Of a DNA stretch of 64,000 bases, positions 11,244-22,240 are shown piece after piece. Below the pieces are notes generated by a model. It ran no database searches, was not told the origin of the DNA, and was given only the letters and a program-made list of their open reading frames with translations. The stretch is from Bidens hawaiensis (taxonomy: Eukaryota > Streptophyta > Magnoliopsida > Asterales > Asteraceae). A program made the position numbers and the translations under genes. Location of the stretch: positions 3,991,001 to 4,055,000 of the forward strand of contig JAIQDT010000027.1 in assembly GCA_021521415.1 (NCBI GenBank). Reading direction: 5' to 3'. Numbering within the stretch: position 1 is the first letter of the stretch; each line of letters starts with the position of its first letter.

Positions 11244-11918
11244 CTAATCGTAGATATGCTGGAGACTCTTGTGGTCGGTGTAAATGGTAAACTTGGTACT
11301 GTACAAGTAATGCCTCCATATCTTAAGGGCAAACACCACAGCTCCGAGCTCCAAATCATGGGTCGTGTAGTTCTTCTCGTGAACCCGTAGTTGTCGAGAG
11401 GCATAAGCTATAACCTTCTCGAGTTGCATCAGCACACAACCGAGACCTTGTATCGATGCGTCACAGTGTACCTCAAAATTCTCCGTTCCCTCGGGTAGGG
11501 CTAGAATAGAGGCGCTACAGAGTTTGGTTTTCAACAGTTGAAAAGCGGATTCTTGCGCGTTACCCCAATTGTACTTAGTACCCTTGTGAGTCAAAGCGGT
11601 GAGGGATTGAGCAATCTTTGAAAATCCCTCGATGAAACGTCGGTAGTAGCCGGCCAGTCCTAGGAATTGTCGCACCTCAGTCGGAGTCTTAGGTGCTTCC
11701 CAGTTTTTGATGGCCTCTACCTTACCGGGATCGACATGGATACCATTCTCATTGATCACATGTCCTAAAAAGTGAACTTCGCGAAGCCAAAATTCGCAAT
11801 TCGAGAGTTTTGCGTACAATTGTTCCTTCTTCAATAATTCCATAATTACCCTTAAGTGTTCCTCATGGTCAGCCTTGTCCTTGGAGTAGACCAGGATATC
11901 GTCAATAAACACAATCAC
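11244..11918 (-). pseudogene. T2 RT thumb and RNase H catalytic region
   Basis: A 224-residue frame that starts at the RT catalytic box [20 protein letters not shown], continues through the thumb ([38 protein letters not shown]) and enters RNase H ([48 protein letters not shown]). RNase H acidic residues are present in DAS, ELGA and TDHKS. It stops after HIYD near 11244. Upstream RT palm motifs are in other frames at 11919-12295. Confidence 0.85.
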
Positions 11919-12582
11919 AAACTTGTCGAGGTACTCCTTGCATACTCAATTCATGAGATCTATAAATACGGCTTGTGCGTTAGTTTGACCAAAAGGCATA
12001 ACCGAAAACTCGTTGTGACCATACCGTGTTCTGAAAGCCGTCTTTAAATATCTTCTTCGCGCACTCTTAGTTGATGGTAACCAGATCGCAGATCGATTTT
12101 CGAGTAATAACTTGATCCTTGGAGCTGGTCAAACAGATCATCAATTCGGGGTAAAGGATAACGGTTCTTGACCATCACCTTGTTCAACTCCCGGTAGTCG
12201 ATACACATGCGGAAAGTCCCATCCTTCTTTCTGACAAATAAGACAGGGGCTCCCCATGGCGATGAGCTAGGTCGGATAAAACCCTTATCCAACAAATCTT
12301 GTAACTGAGTGGACAGTTCTTGAAGTTCCGCCGGTGCGAGCCGATACGGGCTCGTGTTATGGGTGCTGCACCGGGTGTGAACTCGATTTGGAATTCGAAT
12401 TGTCGAATAGGAGGGAGTCCAGGCAAATCCTCCGGGAAAACTTCCGGAATATCTCGCACAATCGGTATATCTTCAATTCGCTTCTCCTCCGCGGGTTTCT
12501 CAACAATCTGCGCCAAAATTGCCGGATGACCCTTTCGTAGATACTTCTGCGCCTTTATGAGGGTAATGACGCTGGTGGTCAT
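11919..12582 (-). pseudogene. T2 RT fingers and palm (frameshifted)
   Basis: Frames 12582-12184 and 12295-12044 cover [18 protein letters not shown] and [55 protein letters not shown] frameshift lies near 12320 and another near 12044, and a stop interrupts the segment between the TNA motif (about 11990) and FIDD. These are standard plant Ty3/gypsy RT blocks 1-4. Confidence 0.82.
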
Positions 12583-12666
12583 GCCGCTTCTCTCACCTCG
12601 GATTGAAATGATCTCGCCTGAAGGGGTAGTAATGTGGACTATCTTGTCGTGACCTATAATCTCCGC

Positions 12667-13752
12667 TCAGTTCTCGGATAACCAGTCCATGCCGACCACG
12701 ACATCGAAACTACTAAGCGTAAAAGGAATAAGGTCGATATCAAAAACATGACCTGACAGTTTCAACTTACATCCCGCAAGTACATGAGTCGTTACTATAG
12801 TCTTACCGTCAGCTAGTTCAACAGGAAACTTAGCATCTAACGGAGTTGGAGTTAGGTCTAAGAGTTGACTAAAGGCTTTCGACACAAAACTCCTATCAGC
12901 TCCAGTGTCAAACAATACAGAAGCAAAACAATTGTTCACAGGGAACTTACCAGTCACCACGTACGGATCATTGCGGGCTTGACCCGACCCAATAACAAAA
13001 GCTCTTCCTTTTCCATTGTTTCCACCACCACTGCCACTTCCATTACCTCCATTGTTGTCGTTCTGTTTCAGCTTAGGGTAGTCTTTCTTAAAATGTCCCT
13101 CTTGTCCACACTCAAAACATCCCTTGGTTGTCATGGGTGGTTTAGGAGCACCCTTTGCCACAAGGTCTCCTCTACATTTCTTTGCATGGTGACCCATTTT
13201 TCCGCATCTCTGACACTTGACACGGTCACACGGGCCAGCATGATGATAGTTGCACCTGTTGCACTTCGGATATTTCCCAGCATATCCGCTCGAACCCTGC
13301 CCGTTACCGTTGTTATTGTTGTTGTGACCCTGATTGTTGAAGCTCCGAGTGAATTCGGGCCTACGGTAGTGTTGTTGCTGTGGGGGATTCGAGGATGAGG
13401 ATCTGGTGTTGTCAAACTTTCTTTTTCCGCTGCTCGGGTTGCTGTTGCTGTTGTTGTCAGTACTTGGGTTGTCACGGGCTTTGATGGTTGAACCCCTAGG
13501 TGGTAGCGCACCTTGGGTCACTGCTTGATTCGTTAGTTTGTGAGCTAACCGAATCGCTTGTTGAATCGTGGCTGGTCTGGAAGACGTCACCATGCCCTGA
13601 ATTTGCGGTGCTAACCCATCAATATACATTTCAATCCTCTTACTCGGCGAATCCACCATCCGCGGACACATCACAGCTAACTCGTGAGAACGGGTAGTGT
13701 AGGCTTCGATTTCCGAACCCACCATCTTCAATGACCAAAATTCTGACTCCAA
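12667..13752 (-). pseudogene. T2 gag C-terminal part and aspartic protease
   Basis: A 361-residue open frame. Residues 1-80 are the end of the capsid region (EAYTTRSHELAVMCPRMV, IEMYIDGLAPQIQGMV). A Ser/Asn/Gln-rich linker follows. There are three Cys/His groups: CNRCNYHHAGPC, the canonical CQRCGKMGHHAKKC, and CFECGQEGHFKKDY, whose last Cys is Tyr. The protease site is [13 protein letters not shown], followed by VVVGMDWLSEN. Gag packages RNA and protease processes the polyprotein. The frame ends in a stop shortly before RT. Confidence 0.88.
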
Positions 13753-14147
13753 CTTTGCAATCTCCTCTCTTGGACAGTACTCTTCTCGCGTTAGCTAGTT
13801 CCAATCCAATAATCTGTACGTTCGAATTCCACCAAGTGAGGGCAGAATCTTCAAGTGTTCCAGCAGCAAAATTTGACCCTACTGGCAGGGGGACAATTAC
13901 ACATCTCAAATGCCGACTCGGCCTTCTCAGCCCAACGCAGGAAGCCTATAGCTCCCTCCGTGCCCTTAAACGTACTAGGCTTGCAGTCAAGGTAATTCTT
14001 GAAGGTACACGTTCCAATTGGACCTCCAGCTTGGTTCTGAACATATGCGGCTAGAGCGGCCGCCGCATGGTCGTTCAGCAGGGTTTGGAGTTCTGCTGCA
14101 GTCAAGTTGATGTTACCACGTCCGTGTCCAGCGTTTATTCCAAACAT
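13753..14147 (-). pseudogene. T2 gag N-terminal part (frameshifted)
   Basis: Begins at Met 14147, only 16 bases after the stop of ORF0. It reads NINLTAAELQTLLNDHAAAA, CTFKNYLDCKPSTFKGTEGA and FLRWAEKAESAFEMCNCPP, the usual plant gypsy Gag opening. Near 13875 the frame shifts (LEDSALTWWNSNV continues in another phase), and about 50 bases appear deleted near 13795. It joins the frame starting at 13752. Confidence 0.82.
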
Positions 14148-14163
14148 CTAGGTGTTATCATTC

Positions 14164-14904
14164 TCAGATGTCATCGTCTGAGGACACCTCTGAATGTGCC
14201 TCCGGCTCAGCCGGTTCTTCCTCCGGTTCCTCTTCGGGTTCCTCCTCGGGATCTTCCTCAGGCTCCTCTGAGGGATCTTCTTCGAGTTCCTCTTCAGGCC
14301 CTGCCTCAGGCTCTGCCTCAGGTTCGGCTGTGTTCTGAGCAATTTGCATTTGTAAGACATCGCAACGCTCTAAAGCTATCTCGGTTCGGGTCCTTGCTAC
14401 TTGAAGTTGCTCTTGCAAGTCTATCATCTTGGCTTGCATCTTTCTCATAATCTTCATCTGTTGATCACTAGCCTCTAGCATTTCCTTCATGGCCGCTGTC
14501 ATGCGGGAAATTTCCTCTTTAGTCTCGGTTCCATCTTTTAACAGTCCTGAAACGTTCGCTATCGTATAGAGCATGTAACCCACATCACGCTCCAAACAAG
14601 AAACGACAGCTGCGAGAACTCGCTCTACAGGTTCGGTTATGGGTGGTAGGGTGTTGGGGTAAGCAGGATGGTTCGGGTGGGGTAGCTGGGGAACTTGTTC
14701 ACGATAGACCATACGCCTGATCATATTAGGGTACCAATCCCAACTAACTTCGTTTTCGTACATGCCTCCGGATAAGCGATACCTCTTCGGTGCGGGAGCT
14801 TCGAGTTCCGGGACTACTCGGGGTGGCGATGAGTTAGGTAACTGTGGTTCCTTCCCATGAGCATGAGTCATCTGATCGGATAACGATGATGGTGGCGTCG
14901 ACAT
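14164..14904 (-). CDS. T2 ORF0: 246-residue acidic coiled-coil protein before gag
   Basis: Intact frame from Met 14904 to a stop at 14164. Layout: residues 1-45 Pro/Ser-rich with PPRVVPELEAPAPKR; 46-95 with YPNMIRRMVYREQVPQLP; about 95-185 predicted helical and heptad-like (EEISRMTAAMKEMLEASDQ, MIDLQEQLQVARTRTEIALE); 190-235 an acidic repeat of EEPEEDP/EEEPEEE type; ending SSDDDI. No signal peptide or membrane segment. T1 carries a broken homologue at the same place, while T3 has none. A role in assembly or RNA/chromatin binding is possible but unproven. Confidence 0.7.
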   Translation of the reverse strand: MSTPPSSLSDQMTHAHGKEPQLPNSSPPRVVPELEAPAPKRYRLSGGMYENEVSWDWYPNMIRRMVYREQVPQLPHPNHPAYPNTLPPITEPVERVLAAVVSCLERDVGYMLYTIANVSGLLKDGTETKEEISRMTAAMKEMLEASDQQMKIMRKMQAKMIDLQEQLQVARTRTEIALERCDVLQMQIAQNTAEPEAEPEAGPEEELEEDPSEEPEEDPEEEPEEEPEEEPAEPEAHSEVSSDDDI

Positions 14905-15062
14905 CTTTACAGGTAAGCCGTGTATGCGCGCGTATTAGTGAAAGAGGTAAAGAGATAAGATTACAAAGACTACACAAACATATGCAGTGCGTATCATTAT
15001 AACTAATGGGTCGTCGCGGTTATAGTCTAGTATGCATGCAGCTTCTAGTTCGCTATAACCAA

Positions 15063-15079
15063 TGGCTCTGATACCAATC
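15063..15079 (-). promoter_or_regulatory. T2 primer binding site
   Basis: TGGTATCAGAGCCA in element sense, one base after GAT next to the LTR end. Complement of initiator Met-tRNA; identical in T1 and T3. Confidence 0.9.
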
Positions 15080-16111
15080 TGTCACACCCTCAAAATCCGC
15101 TAACGGAGTTTTACCGTCAGAGGGTGTGAACTAACAGGATCGGAATCATTAGTTATAATCAAACCATAAAAATGTTTAAATGAAAATAAGCGCGGAAGCG
15201 TAAAAACCAAAGACAAAAGTTACGTCGCGCAGGACGACTTAAAAACCCAAGTAATAATAGTTAAAACATGTTTGCATATCAGAATGTTCAAAAACCATGC
15301 ATGATCCTATACCGCGCGCCCGCCTCGGCTACCTGAGAATAACATACTAAAAGTGTCAACACGGGGTTGGTGAGTTCACAAGTTTATATAAAATAAAGCG
15401 TTTAGCGTTTACGTTGAGCGTTTTGCGTTCAGCGTTTTGCGTTACCAGATAGTGTTATGTCAATTATATATCTATAGGTAGCTAGCCTATAAAACAAGTA
15501 TTACTAAGTGTTAAACACCGAAGCTGACTGTTTATCATTTGCCTTACCACCAGGTCTATCCCGACCATGGTATGTGTTTAGCCAAGATTACACCCACTCG
15601 ACCTCCAGTCGAGTTTAGCGTTGGGTGGGGTTTGTCAAACCCAGTAGTACTACTCAACAATGACTCGCTATTATCTAATATTAAACGGTTCGATGTGAAT
15701 GAAGGACTTTAGTTATTGCGTTTGCCACTTAGTCTTTACAAGTGATATATAATCTATATTAACAAAATCTTAAATGCGTTTTCGGAGTATGTTATCTCCC
15801 CCAAGTGAAAAGCGTTTGAAAACAATTTAAAACGGGGTAAGTGAACTCACTGTTTGCGAAGAATTCCCAAAAATAAATCACCAAAGGATGTGCGTCACAG
15901 AAAAACTCTCTCTAGCGTTCTAAAACAACAAAGAGATTTTTTTTTCTAAGTGTCGGAACTATTATCGAGTCTCTAGACCCGGCACATAATACCTATGCAC
16001 ACAATGTGTTTCGTGTTTCGTTGTGAATCGTGTGTGACTTTAACAAGTACATTTGTGATACATTACATGTGTGAGCAACTATTTACGTGTCATGTATTAA
16101 CAATGTACATC

Positions 16112-16270
16112 ACTAGCAATTACTCCCCGTAAGGGCAATTTGGTCACACATAACAATTAACTAGCAATTATTCCCCACAAGGGCAATTTGGTCAAAACAC
16201 AACAATTATATAGCAAGTATTTCCCCACAGGGGCAATTTGGTCAAAACATAACAATTAACTAGCAATTAT
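16112..16270 (-). repeat. Three 52-bp tandem units, T2 5' LTR
   Basis: Same TAGCAATTA...CCCC/GGGG...TTTGGTCA units as at 7867-8025. Confidence 0.8.
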
Positions 16271-17320
16271 CATGTTTCATGCATTTTCACAAAATTCAAC
16301 AGCTAGTTTCACCAAGACAGAAATTCTACTTGAAAGATTGTACTATTCCATCGATCATAGCATCTCAATTAATTTACCAAAAATCATCACTAAAGCATGC
16401 ATGTGTTAGGTTTCCAGAACATATTTTATTTTATTTTTATTCCACATAGATTTCTCATAATGATCAAAAAACTACAGGAAGCTCATAACAGTCGAATTCA
16501 TGCGCAACAGAATGTTATTTGAAATTCCCGTTAAATGAAAATCCAACAAATGCAAGACCACTTGGGTTAGATTCCTAAATCAATAATTCAACTTCCAGAA
16601 GTGGAACCAACCCAATTGGTCTCGTAGTTCATGAGATATAACATTTACAAAACAACCTAACAGCAGGTCTAACAACTCAGATTTGCACAACGTTTTTGTA
16701 AAATCATAAATGTTAACTTTTACACGTCCAAAAATTGCAAATTAATATTCTATAGAAACTAGACTCAACCTAGTTTACTGTAGTATCAATAATCTCAACC
16801 AATTTTCACATTTACACCCTGTTACAGTCAATCAAACATCAACAACATAATCTGTCCAGAAACTGTTTGCATCCAAACTCAACAATTTAACTATCTATGG
16901 ACCACAAATCATTCATATAACATTCTAATCACCATAATCATTATCCGTGCACATCAATTACACATTACATATATGATTAGGGTTTTTGTTTGAACTCGAA
17001 TTAAAGACACAACAATTAACATGTAACAATATCAATTCTAGTTATCAAATCATCATCAATACATCATCAAATCAAACAAAGATCATATGAACACAATATA
17101 TGAAATTTCCAGATTTTAGGGTTTATAATTAACCCATTCAAACTCAAAATTAAGCATGTAAAATACATAGGATAGTTATTTATACCTTCCTAGCACCTTA
17201 TTCTTCGATTAAACTTGAAAAATCATGATTGTATGTGTGTGTATGAAGTCGACGGCTGCCAAAGGGATAGGAGGGAGGGCCGATCGGTCTAGAGGGAGAG
17301 AAGAGAAAGAGAGGCTAGGG

Positions 17321-17327
17321 TTTTATA
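17321..17327 (-). promoter_or_regulatory. Putative TATA box of T2
   Basis: TATAAAA in element sense followed by CCCTAGCC and a long CT-rich stretch (CTCTCTTTCTCTTCTCTCCC), like a plant TATA box with Y patch. It lies about 370 bp from the LTR 5' end, giving a short U3 and a leader of about 2.2 kb. Inferred from sequence only. Confidence 0.5.
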
Positions 17328-17694
17328 ATATTATTAATAATAATCATGTTACATCTAGGTCCCTCCACTTCCAAATGTTACTTTTCTAACTTAATTAACT
17401 TAGTTTGCACATTGAGTTAACGTTATATAACATGTTATCACATAACACATAAGCCTAGCACATAATTATCACATAATTATTGTTTTGACGGTTTTCGTTT
17501 ATTCACCAATGGTTAGCGTCAACTCGTTTGTGTTTCGGTGCAATTCCCGAAAGACTACACATGTAGTAAGTGTTAAGCGTCATTTAAACCCTAGTTAAAA
17601 TGTAATGAGGTGTGCGTTATAGATTCAGTGACCTTTAAGTTTGAATTGACGTAGTTGAGTTAACGGAGTTAACCTGAAATTGACGATTGTCACA

Positions 17695-18503
17695 AAAAAT
17701 TACAAACTCAGACTCTTTAGAAACTAAACTCGACCTAATACATCATAGAGTCAGTAATCACTTCCAAACACAATATTAACATCTATTTACAGTCATTTAA
17801 ACACGAATTTAAGAATTTGTCCAGTATCAGTTTTCATCAAAAACTCAACAACTATTAACCTATGAACTAACAATCATGCATACAACCCTAGCATATCAAT
17901 AATCAACATGTTTAACAATTAGGGTTTATGATCCTCAAATTTAATCATGCAATTAATTGATAGAATAGATTAGATATCGTGTTTAATTTACCTAGTTAGC
18001 CTCTTGGATCTTCAAAACAACTTGTAACACCTTGTATGTATGTGTGTGTGCTTGTGGTTTCGGTCGAACAAGAGAGGGAAGGGGGGGGGCTGGTCGCCAT
18101 TGCAAGGGGAGGGGGAGAGAGAGATTAGGGTTGGGTGATTATGTTGTTTATATATTTCTAATTATAACATAAGTTACACATCACACCCTAGACTTCTAGT
18201 TAATCAATTTCTAGCACAAGTTAGTTTATTTTCCCCATGAATTAACGTTATGCATGTAAACATGAAATCACATATGAACATAACACGTAATTACATCAAG
18301 TACTTGTTTATAACGTTTATTGTTTGTTCACCAACGGTTTGAGTCGACTCGCGTGTGATTCGGTGAAATTCTGAAAGACTACTTGTGTAGTAATTGTCAT
18401 GCGTCATTTAAACCCTAATTTAAATGTAATGAGATATGCGTTACAGTTCATGTGATCTTAAGTTTGAATTAATAGAGTTAACCTGAAATTGACGAGTGTC
18501 ACA
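17695..18503 (-). repeat. T1 5' LTR, second part
   Basis: Continues the T1 LTR after T2; 17695-17699 is the second AAAAA duplication. The alignment to the T2 LTR is colinear (ACAAACTCAGAC, AACTAAACTCGACCTA), ending GACGAGTGTCACA at 18503. It holds its own TATA-like stretch (TATATAAAC in element sense near 18147-18155). Confidence 0.85.
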
Positions 18504-20067
18504 ATGAAGCAGCGCTGAGTCGTATACTTTATGTTTATTATTTGCTGGTAATTATTCATGTTTTATTTAATATATTTTTCGGTTGGTGAAATACTTTAAT
18601 TTCATAATATCTATCAAATGGTTGGTTTGATAAGATAAATTATTAGATATGTTTGTTTTATCCCAATCTAAATGTGTCGATATTGGGTAGGTGGTCACTA
18701 GCCTCGGTCGTTAAGGTTTTTCACAATAGACCTATAAACTTTGGCATCAAATTTCATGCCCAACTAAGTCTTTTCCATTATCTACCTAATTTACTTTTAT
18801 TATTTTTTTATTTTTAGGTTTCTAGTCTTTTGTAGTCCGACTTTGTTGTTTTTAGTGATCCTTATCCTTGCATTGTGGATAATGCAAAATTTAAGTGTGG
18901 GGATAGGATATTTGAGTTGTAGTTTAATTTTTCATACAAAATATAGATAAATAAGTAAAAATTAAAAAAAAAGGTTTTGAAAAAATGTCCCTTGAAATAG
19001 ATAATTTTTGCACTAAAATTAGAAGATGATAATAATCATCGGAAATTGGTTTTTAAACTAGTAATAATAAGAGATTTTATAAGAGAAAACACATATAGCT
19101 TGGGATGTGTCGGTAGGCCCAACTAGTGTTGCAAGGTTTTCTATTGCATATTCTTAACAAACCCAATTAATCTTAGATTTTGTGGTTTCTCATCCTATGG
19201 GGGAGACGGTGAAACTGAAATTCAATAAGGCATAAGGAGTATTACCATAAGCTGATTACTTTGAGGTGGTGAAAATTAGATACACTTTGAATTAGCACAC
19301 CACTCATTTTTATGAAAATAAAAAAATGTGGTGGCACCCCGCCATTTCCAATTTTATACCAGTTTTAGTATGTAGGTATATATTTATAGGTTAAAGATGC
19401 ATAAGTGCATAATGAAAAGAAAAATAAAAGGGAAAAGAAAAGAGAATTTGTAATCGAAGAAGTCAGCCAAAAAAGAACAAAAAAGAGAAAAGTTATGTAG
19501 TGAAAAAAAATGCCAAAGAAACATTCTCAAAAATAGAAATATAGGCCAAAGTGCACATACTAGACGAGACTGAGAGTTTAGGTGTTACCATGGGGATGGT
19601 GTGTCTGAGTATACACTATTGGGGCTCGAGGTTTTTAGTCAATAAATATTTTTCTTAGGGATTACTTAGGACAAAGTCCAATATTATTTAGGGTATGATC
19701 GTACGTCCATAAATATTTTTTTCTTCTTACCATTAAGGGGTTCATATCTTACGTTGTTAGGTTAAACCAGTCTGTTTTATCCTGATTTTTAATTGTCTTT
19801 TTATGCTTGAGATGGGGGTAAGTAGATAAGTAACTCTGAAGGTGTGAGACCAAGGTTTTGATATCATTTAAACTTAAACGCTTAATGTGCATGGGGGCTT
19901 GATAGGCTGGTGGCTAAGTTTAAGTGGGAAACAATTCTGACATCGCGGTTTTGGCGTTTATCTGAGCTTTAAAATAAGTTATATGTTTTTAAGACCATAA
20001 ATTCCGATTATGATTCCGGTAAAAATTAATTTTTCATTGACGAAAAAAGAGTAAGTGTAGGGATATT
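18504..20067 (+). other. A1 3' untranslated region
   Basis: 1.56 kb with no open frame of interest. The first five bases (ATGAA) are the presumed right target duplication of T1. Two G-rich purine stretches (near 18890-18906 and 20051-20067) resemble polypurine tracts; the second abuts the LTR start TGATGTG. Confidence 0.5.
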
Positions 20068-20189
20068 TGATGTGAGCTAAACTAGACGTGTATTATATAA
20101 AAATTTCTTACACTTTTTAATTGGGTTTAAGTTGGTTTTTATTTAGTGTTACTGCGTAGTGATTAATATTTGAATTTAAAAGATTTCAA

Positions 20190-20557
20190 GGGCATTCCTA
20201 ATTCATACTCCAAATTATGTGAGTGAGTTCTCCAATTTTTAGAGATGGTTAAAAGTGGTTGTGAGTGAATAAGACAAAAAATGTTACAATTCATGTTTAA
20301 ATTTCGAGAGACACATTGTTCACCTCTATAATTTTAAATGTTTTTTGAAGTGATAGTCAATAAAGGAGGGTCAAAAAGTAATAATAAAAGTATAGAAAAA
20401 GTATTACATAACTGAAAAAGTGATAGTGAGTAAAGGAGAGTCAAAAAATAATGATAAAAGTATAGAAAAAGTATTATTTAATTAAAAATGTAATAGAAAA
20501 GATGATGTTTATAGTGTAATTATAGAGATATAGATAGAGAATGGTCTGAGAATGCTC
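20190..20557. mobile_element. 368-bp MITE, Harbinger/Tourist-like
   Basis: Ends GGGCATTCC and (reversed) GAGCATTCT, with about 15 of 21 terminal bases matching. It is flanked by CAA and AAA, decayed copies of a TAA target. A nearby duplicate of the surrounding sequence (20640-20700, GATTTTAAATGATAACAAA) lacks the insert and shows the empty site. No coding capacity. Confidence 0.6.
20347..20476. repeat. Two tandem units of about 70 bp inside the MITE
   Basis: AGTGATAGTCAATAAAGGAG...AAAAGTATAGAAAAAGTATTA occurs twice in a row with a few changes. Confidence 0.75.
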
Positions 20558-20609
20558 AAAATAATAACAAATTAAATGATATGGTTAAAGCAAATTTTAT
20601 TCTAACGAC

Positions 20610-20740
20610 TTTTAGCTAAACTAGACAAATATTTAGTATTACTCCGTAGTGATTCATATTTGAATTTAAATGATTTTAAATGATAACAAATTAAATGGTA
20701 TGTTTAAACCAAATTTTATTCTAGTGACTTCAATTTCAAG
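20610..20740 (+). repeat. Partial internal duplication of A1 LTR sequence
   Basis: AGCTAAACTAGAC, a TTACTNCGTAGTGATTNATATTTGAATT stretch and AAATTTTATTCTA blocks repeat sequences at 20076-20186 and 20566-20610. This copy is the empty-site reference for the MITE. Confidence 0.65.
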
Positions 20741-22000
20741 CTTTGAAAAACTAATACCCATAAGTTATGAATGCTTAATAAACGATGATCATATTTATTG
20801 TTATTAATGTTTGTGTGGTTTTGGCAAGTGACAATTGTTTTAATGGGCCAAGGTAATTAAAATAAAAGCGTGGGCTACACCATAGAAAATGAGAAGAAAA
20901 GAAATATCAAAAGGAATTCGATTGTTGCACTTGCCTGGGTTTGGCCCATGAATCACAAAAATAAACATTCGGTTAGAAAGAAAGGAGGTGAATATATAAA
21001 GACAGAGAGATTGCCACGCAAAAGAGAGAGGAACATTATAGAGGGCCGTAAGTCGAAAGAATTGAGGGTTTTTTTGGGAGTTCATAACAAGGAAAAAAGA
21101 AAAGAAGTAACAATAGTTTTGTGTACAGGTTCACGCTCATCCAAACATCCTAATTATTCGCTTTGAATTTATTATTTTTGTCATGAATTTATTGTTTGAA
21201 CCTATTTATTTTCTTTTTTCGTAACTATGGTTGTAAACTAAACCCCTTAGACTGCCTAAAATTATGACAAACCATTGTTGAAATTTTATTGTATTCAAAT
21301 TTGCTTTTTGTTATGGGTTTATGAAACAGTAAAAAGTTTGATATTAATAATTCGATGTATATGTGTGTTTTGTTTTGTTTGATGAGATTTTTTTTTTCAC
21401 ATTGTCTTTGGTGCTTGTTTCATTTAATAGGATTCTGTTAGGTTATTTAGTGTGTGTTCTTCACTAATTTGTAATTAAATTACCATAAGAGATTAGAAAC
21501 AATATTATAATCAAATACATAAAACTGTGCCGCTAATCTAAAAACCTGTAAGGCGATAGATTATTTAATAGCTCGTTGTTGTTTAAGATTGCCAGATTTA
21601 GTTATTCGTAAGGAGTCCGTGTATGTTTGATTTTTCAACTTTGTCTATTGAGTAGAATGAAGTTGTTAAACTACCTTTGATTTATTTGCTATAAGGTAGG
21701 ATTTTGTTTAAAGGTACTCGTTCATAATTAGTTAGATAACCGTAAGGAAGTCTAATATTAAAAGTTGTGTTTTTTAAAACTTAATAAAAATCCGTAGGTG
21801 TCTTCTTGAAAAGGTTCAGGGGTCATGTTCAGATTTTCTTTTAAGTGACTATTTTATGATCCCAGTTTCATAACAAGCATTTTTCGGTTAATTTATAACT
21901 AAAACTTTGGGGATTCTAGCGTAGGTGGTTTTACATCGTCATCTGTTTATTTTACTTGTTTTATCTTAATTAGTTTAAATTTAGTTTGTAAGTAACCCCC

Positions 22001-22024
22001 TAATAATAATAATAATAATAATAA
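22001..22024. repeat. (AAT)n microsatellite
   Basis: About eight TAA/AAT units in a row. Confidence 0.95.
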
Positions 22025-22240
22025 CTAATAGTCGTGTCAGTCAGTCGAGTCTAATTAGTTACTTTATGTAATTTAAAGAGTCTCGTGAGTTTGATATCCG
22101 GACATACTTAGATTTACTAGAGTCGATCAATTCACTTGCCGGTTAGTAGTTTAGTCGAGTTTTAGAGTGTCTAGAGTATTGCTTAGTGTCCAGATTATTG
22201 TAATTTAGTAAATAATTATTAAACTACTATTAGCACATCA

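Larger units (their letters stand above)
6817..17694 (-). mobile_element. T2: complete Tekay-like Ty3/gypsy chromovirus
   Basis: A 10.9-kb minus-strand element with two LTRs (6817-9456 and 15080-17694), Met-tRNA PBS, ORF0, gag-PR and pol with RT, RNase H, integrase and chromodomain. It is inserted in the LTR of T1 and flanked by AAAAA duplications. The LTRs differ by a few percent in the parts I compared, plus a repeat-number difference. Several frameshifts break gag and pol; IN and ORF0 are the longest open parts. Confidence 0.93.
15080..17694 (-). repeat. T2 5' LTR
   Basis: 2615 bp, TGTCACACCC to GATTGTCACA, partner of 6817-9456. The first 50 bp next to the PBS form an inverted repeat (TCACACCCTC 15082-15091 with GAGGGTGTGA 15120-15129). 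It contains two 14-bp units, three 52-bp units (16112-16270) and a TATA-like box at 17321-17327. Confidence 0.92.
1..18503 (-). mobile_element. T1: degraded Tekay-like Ty3/gypsy chromovirus (left end outside window)
   Basis: Minus-strand element. Reading from 18503 down: 5' LTR (split by T2), PBS, ORF0, gag, protease, RT, RNase H, integrase and chromodomain, reaching the window edge inside the chromodomain region, so the 3' LTR is not visible. The LTR begins TGTCACACCC at 5430 and ends GTGTCACA at 18503; the base after it starts ATGAA, the likely right-hand target duplication. The coding part has many frameshifts and stops and is clearly dead. Domain order with a C-terminal chromodomain defines a chromovirus; Tekay/Del assignment is from overall protein resemblance. 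Confidence 0.85.
18504..22240 (+). mobile_element. A1: 3' end of an Athila/Tat-like element
   Basis: After T1 there is AT-rich noncoding sequence with the GCATTGTGGATAATGC...TTTAAGTGTGGGG motif (18878-18902) that is characteristic of Athila-type 3' regions, a second GTAAGTGTAGGG stretch (20051-20062), then an LTR at 20068-22240. The 5' part would lie left of the window beyond T1. Family assignment is by this motif and LTR form and is tentative. Confidence 0.6.
20068..22240 (+). repeat. A1 LTR (3' LTR)
   Basis: 2173 bp bounded by TGATGTGAGCTAA and TTAGCACATCA, perfect TGATGTG/CACATCA inverted ends with TG...CA. It is preceded by a purine tract and followed directly by the integrase array, with no PBS after it, so it is the 3' LTR. 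It contains a MITE, a 66-bp duplication, a TATA-like AATATATAAAG at 20990-21000 and an (AAT)n run near 22001-22024. Open frames here are short and unsupported. Confidence 0.65.

Noticed and set aside
20870..21166. 98-residue plus-strand frame in the A1 LTR as a host gene
   Set aside because: Lysine/arginine-rich, no motif, overlaps an equally long frame on the other strand and lies inside an LTR next to its TATA-like box.
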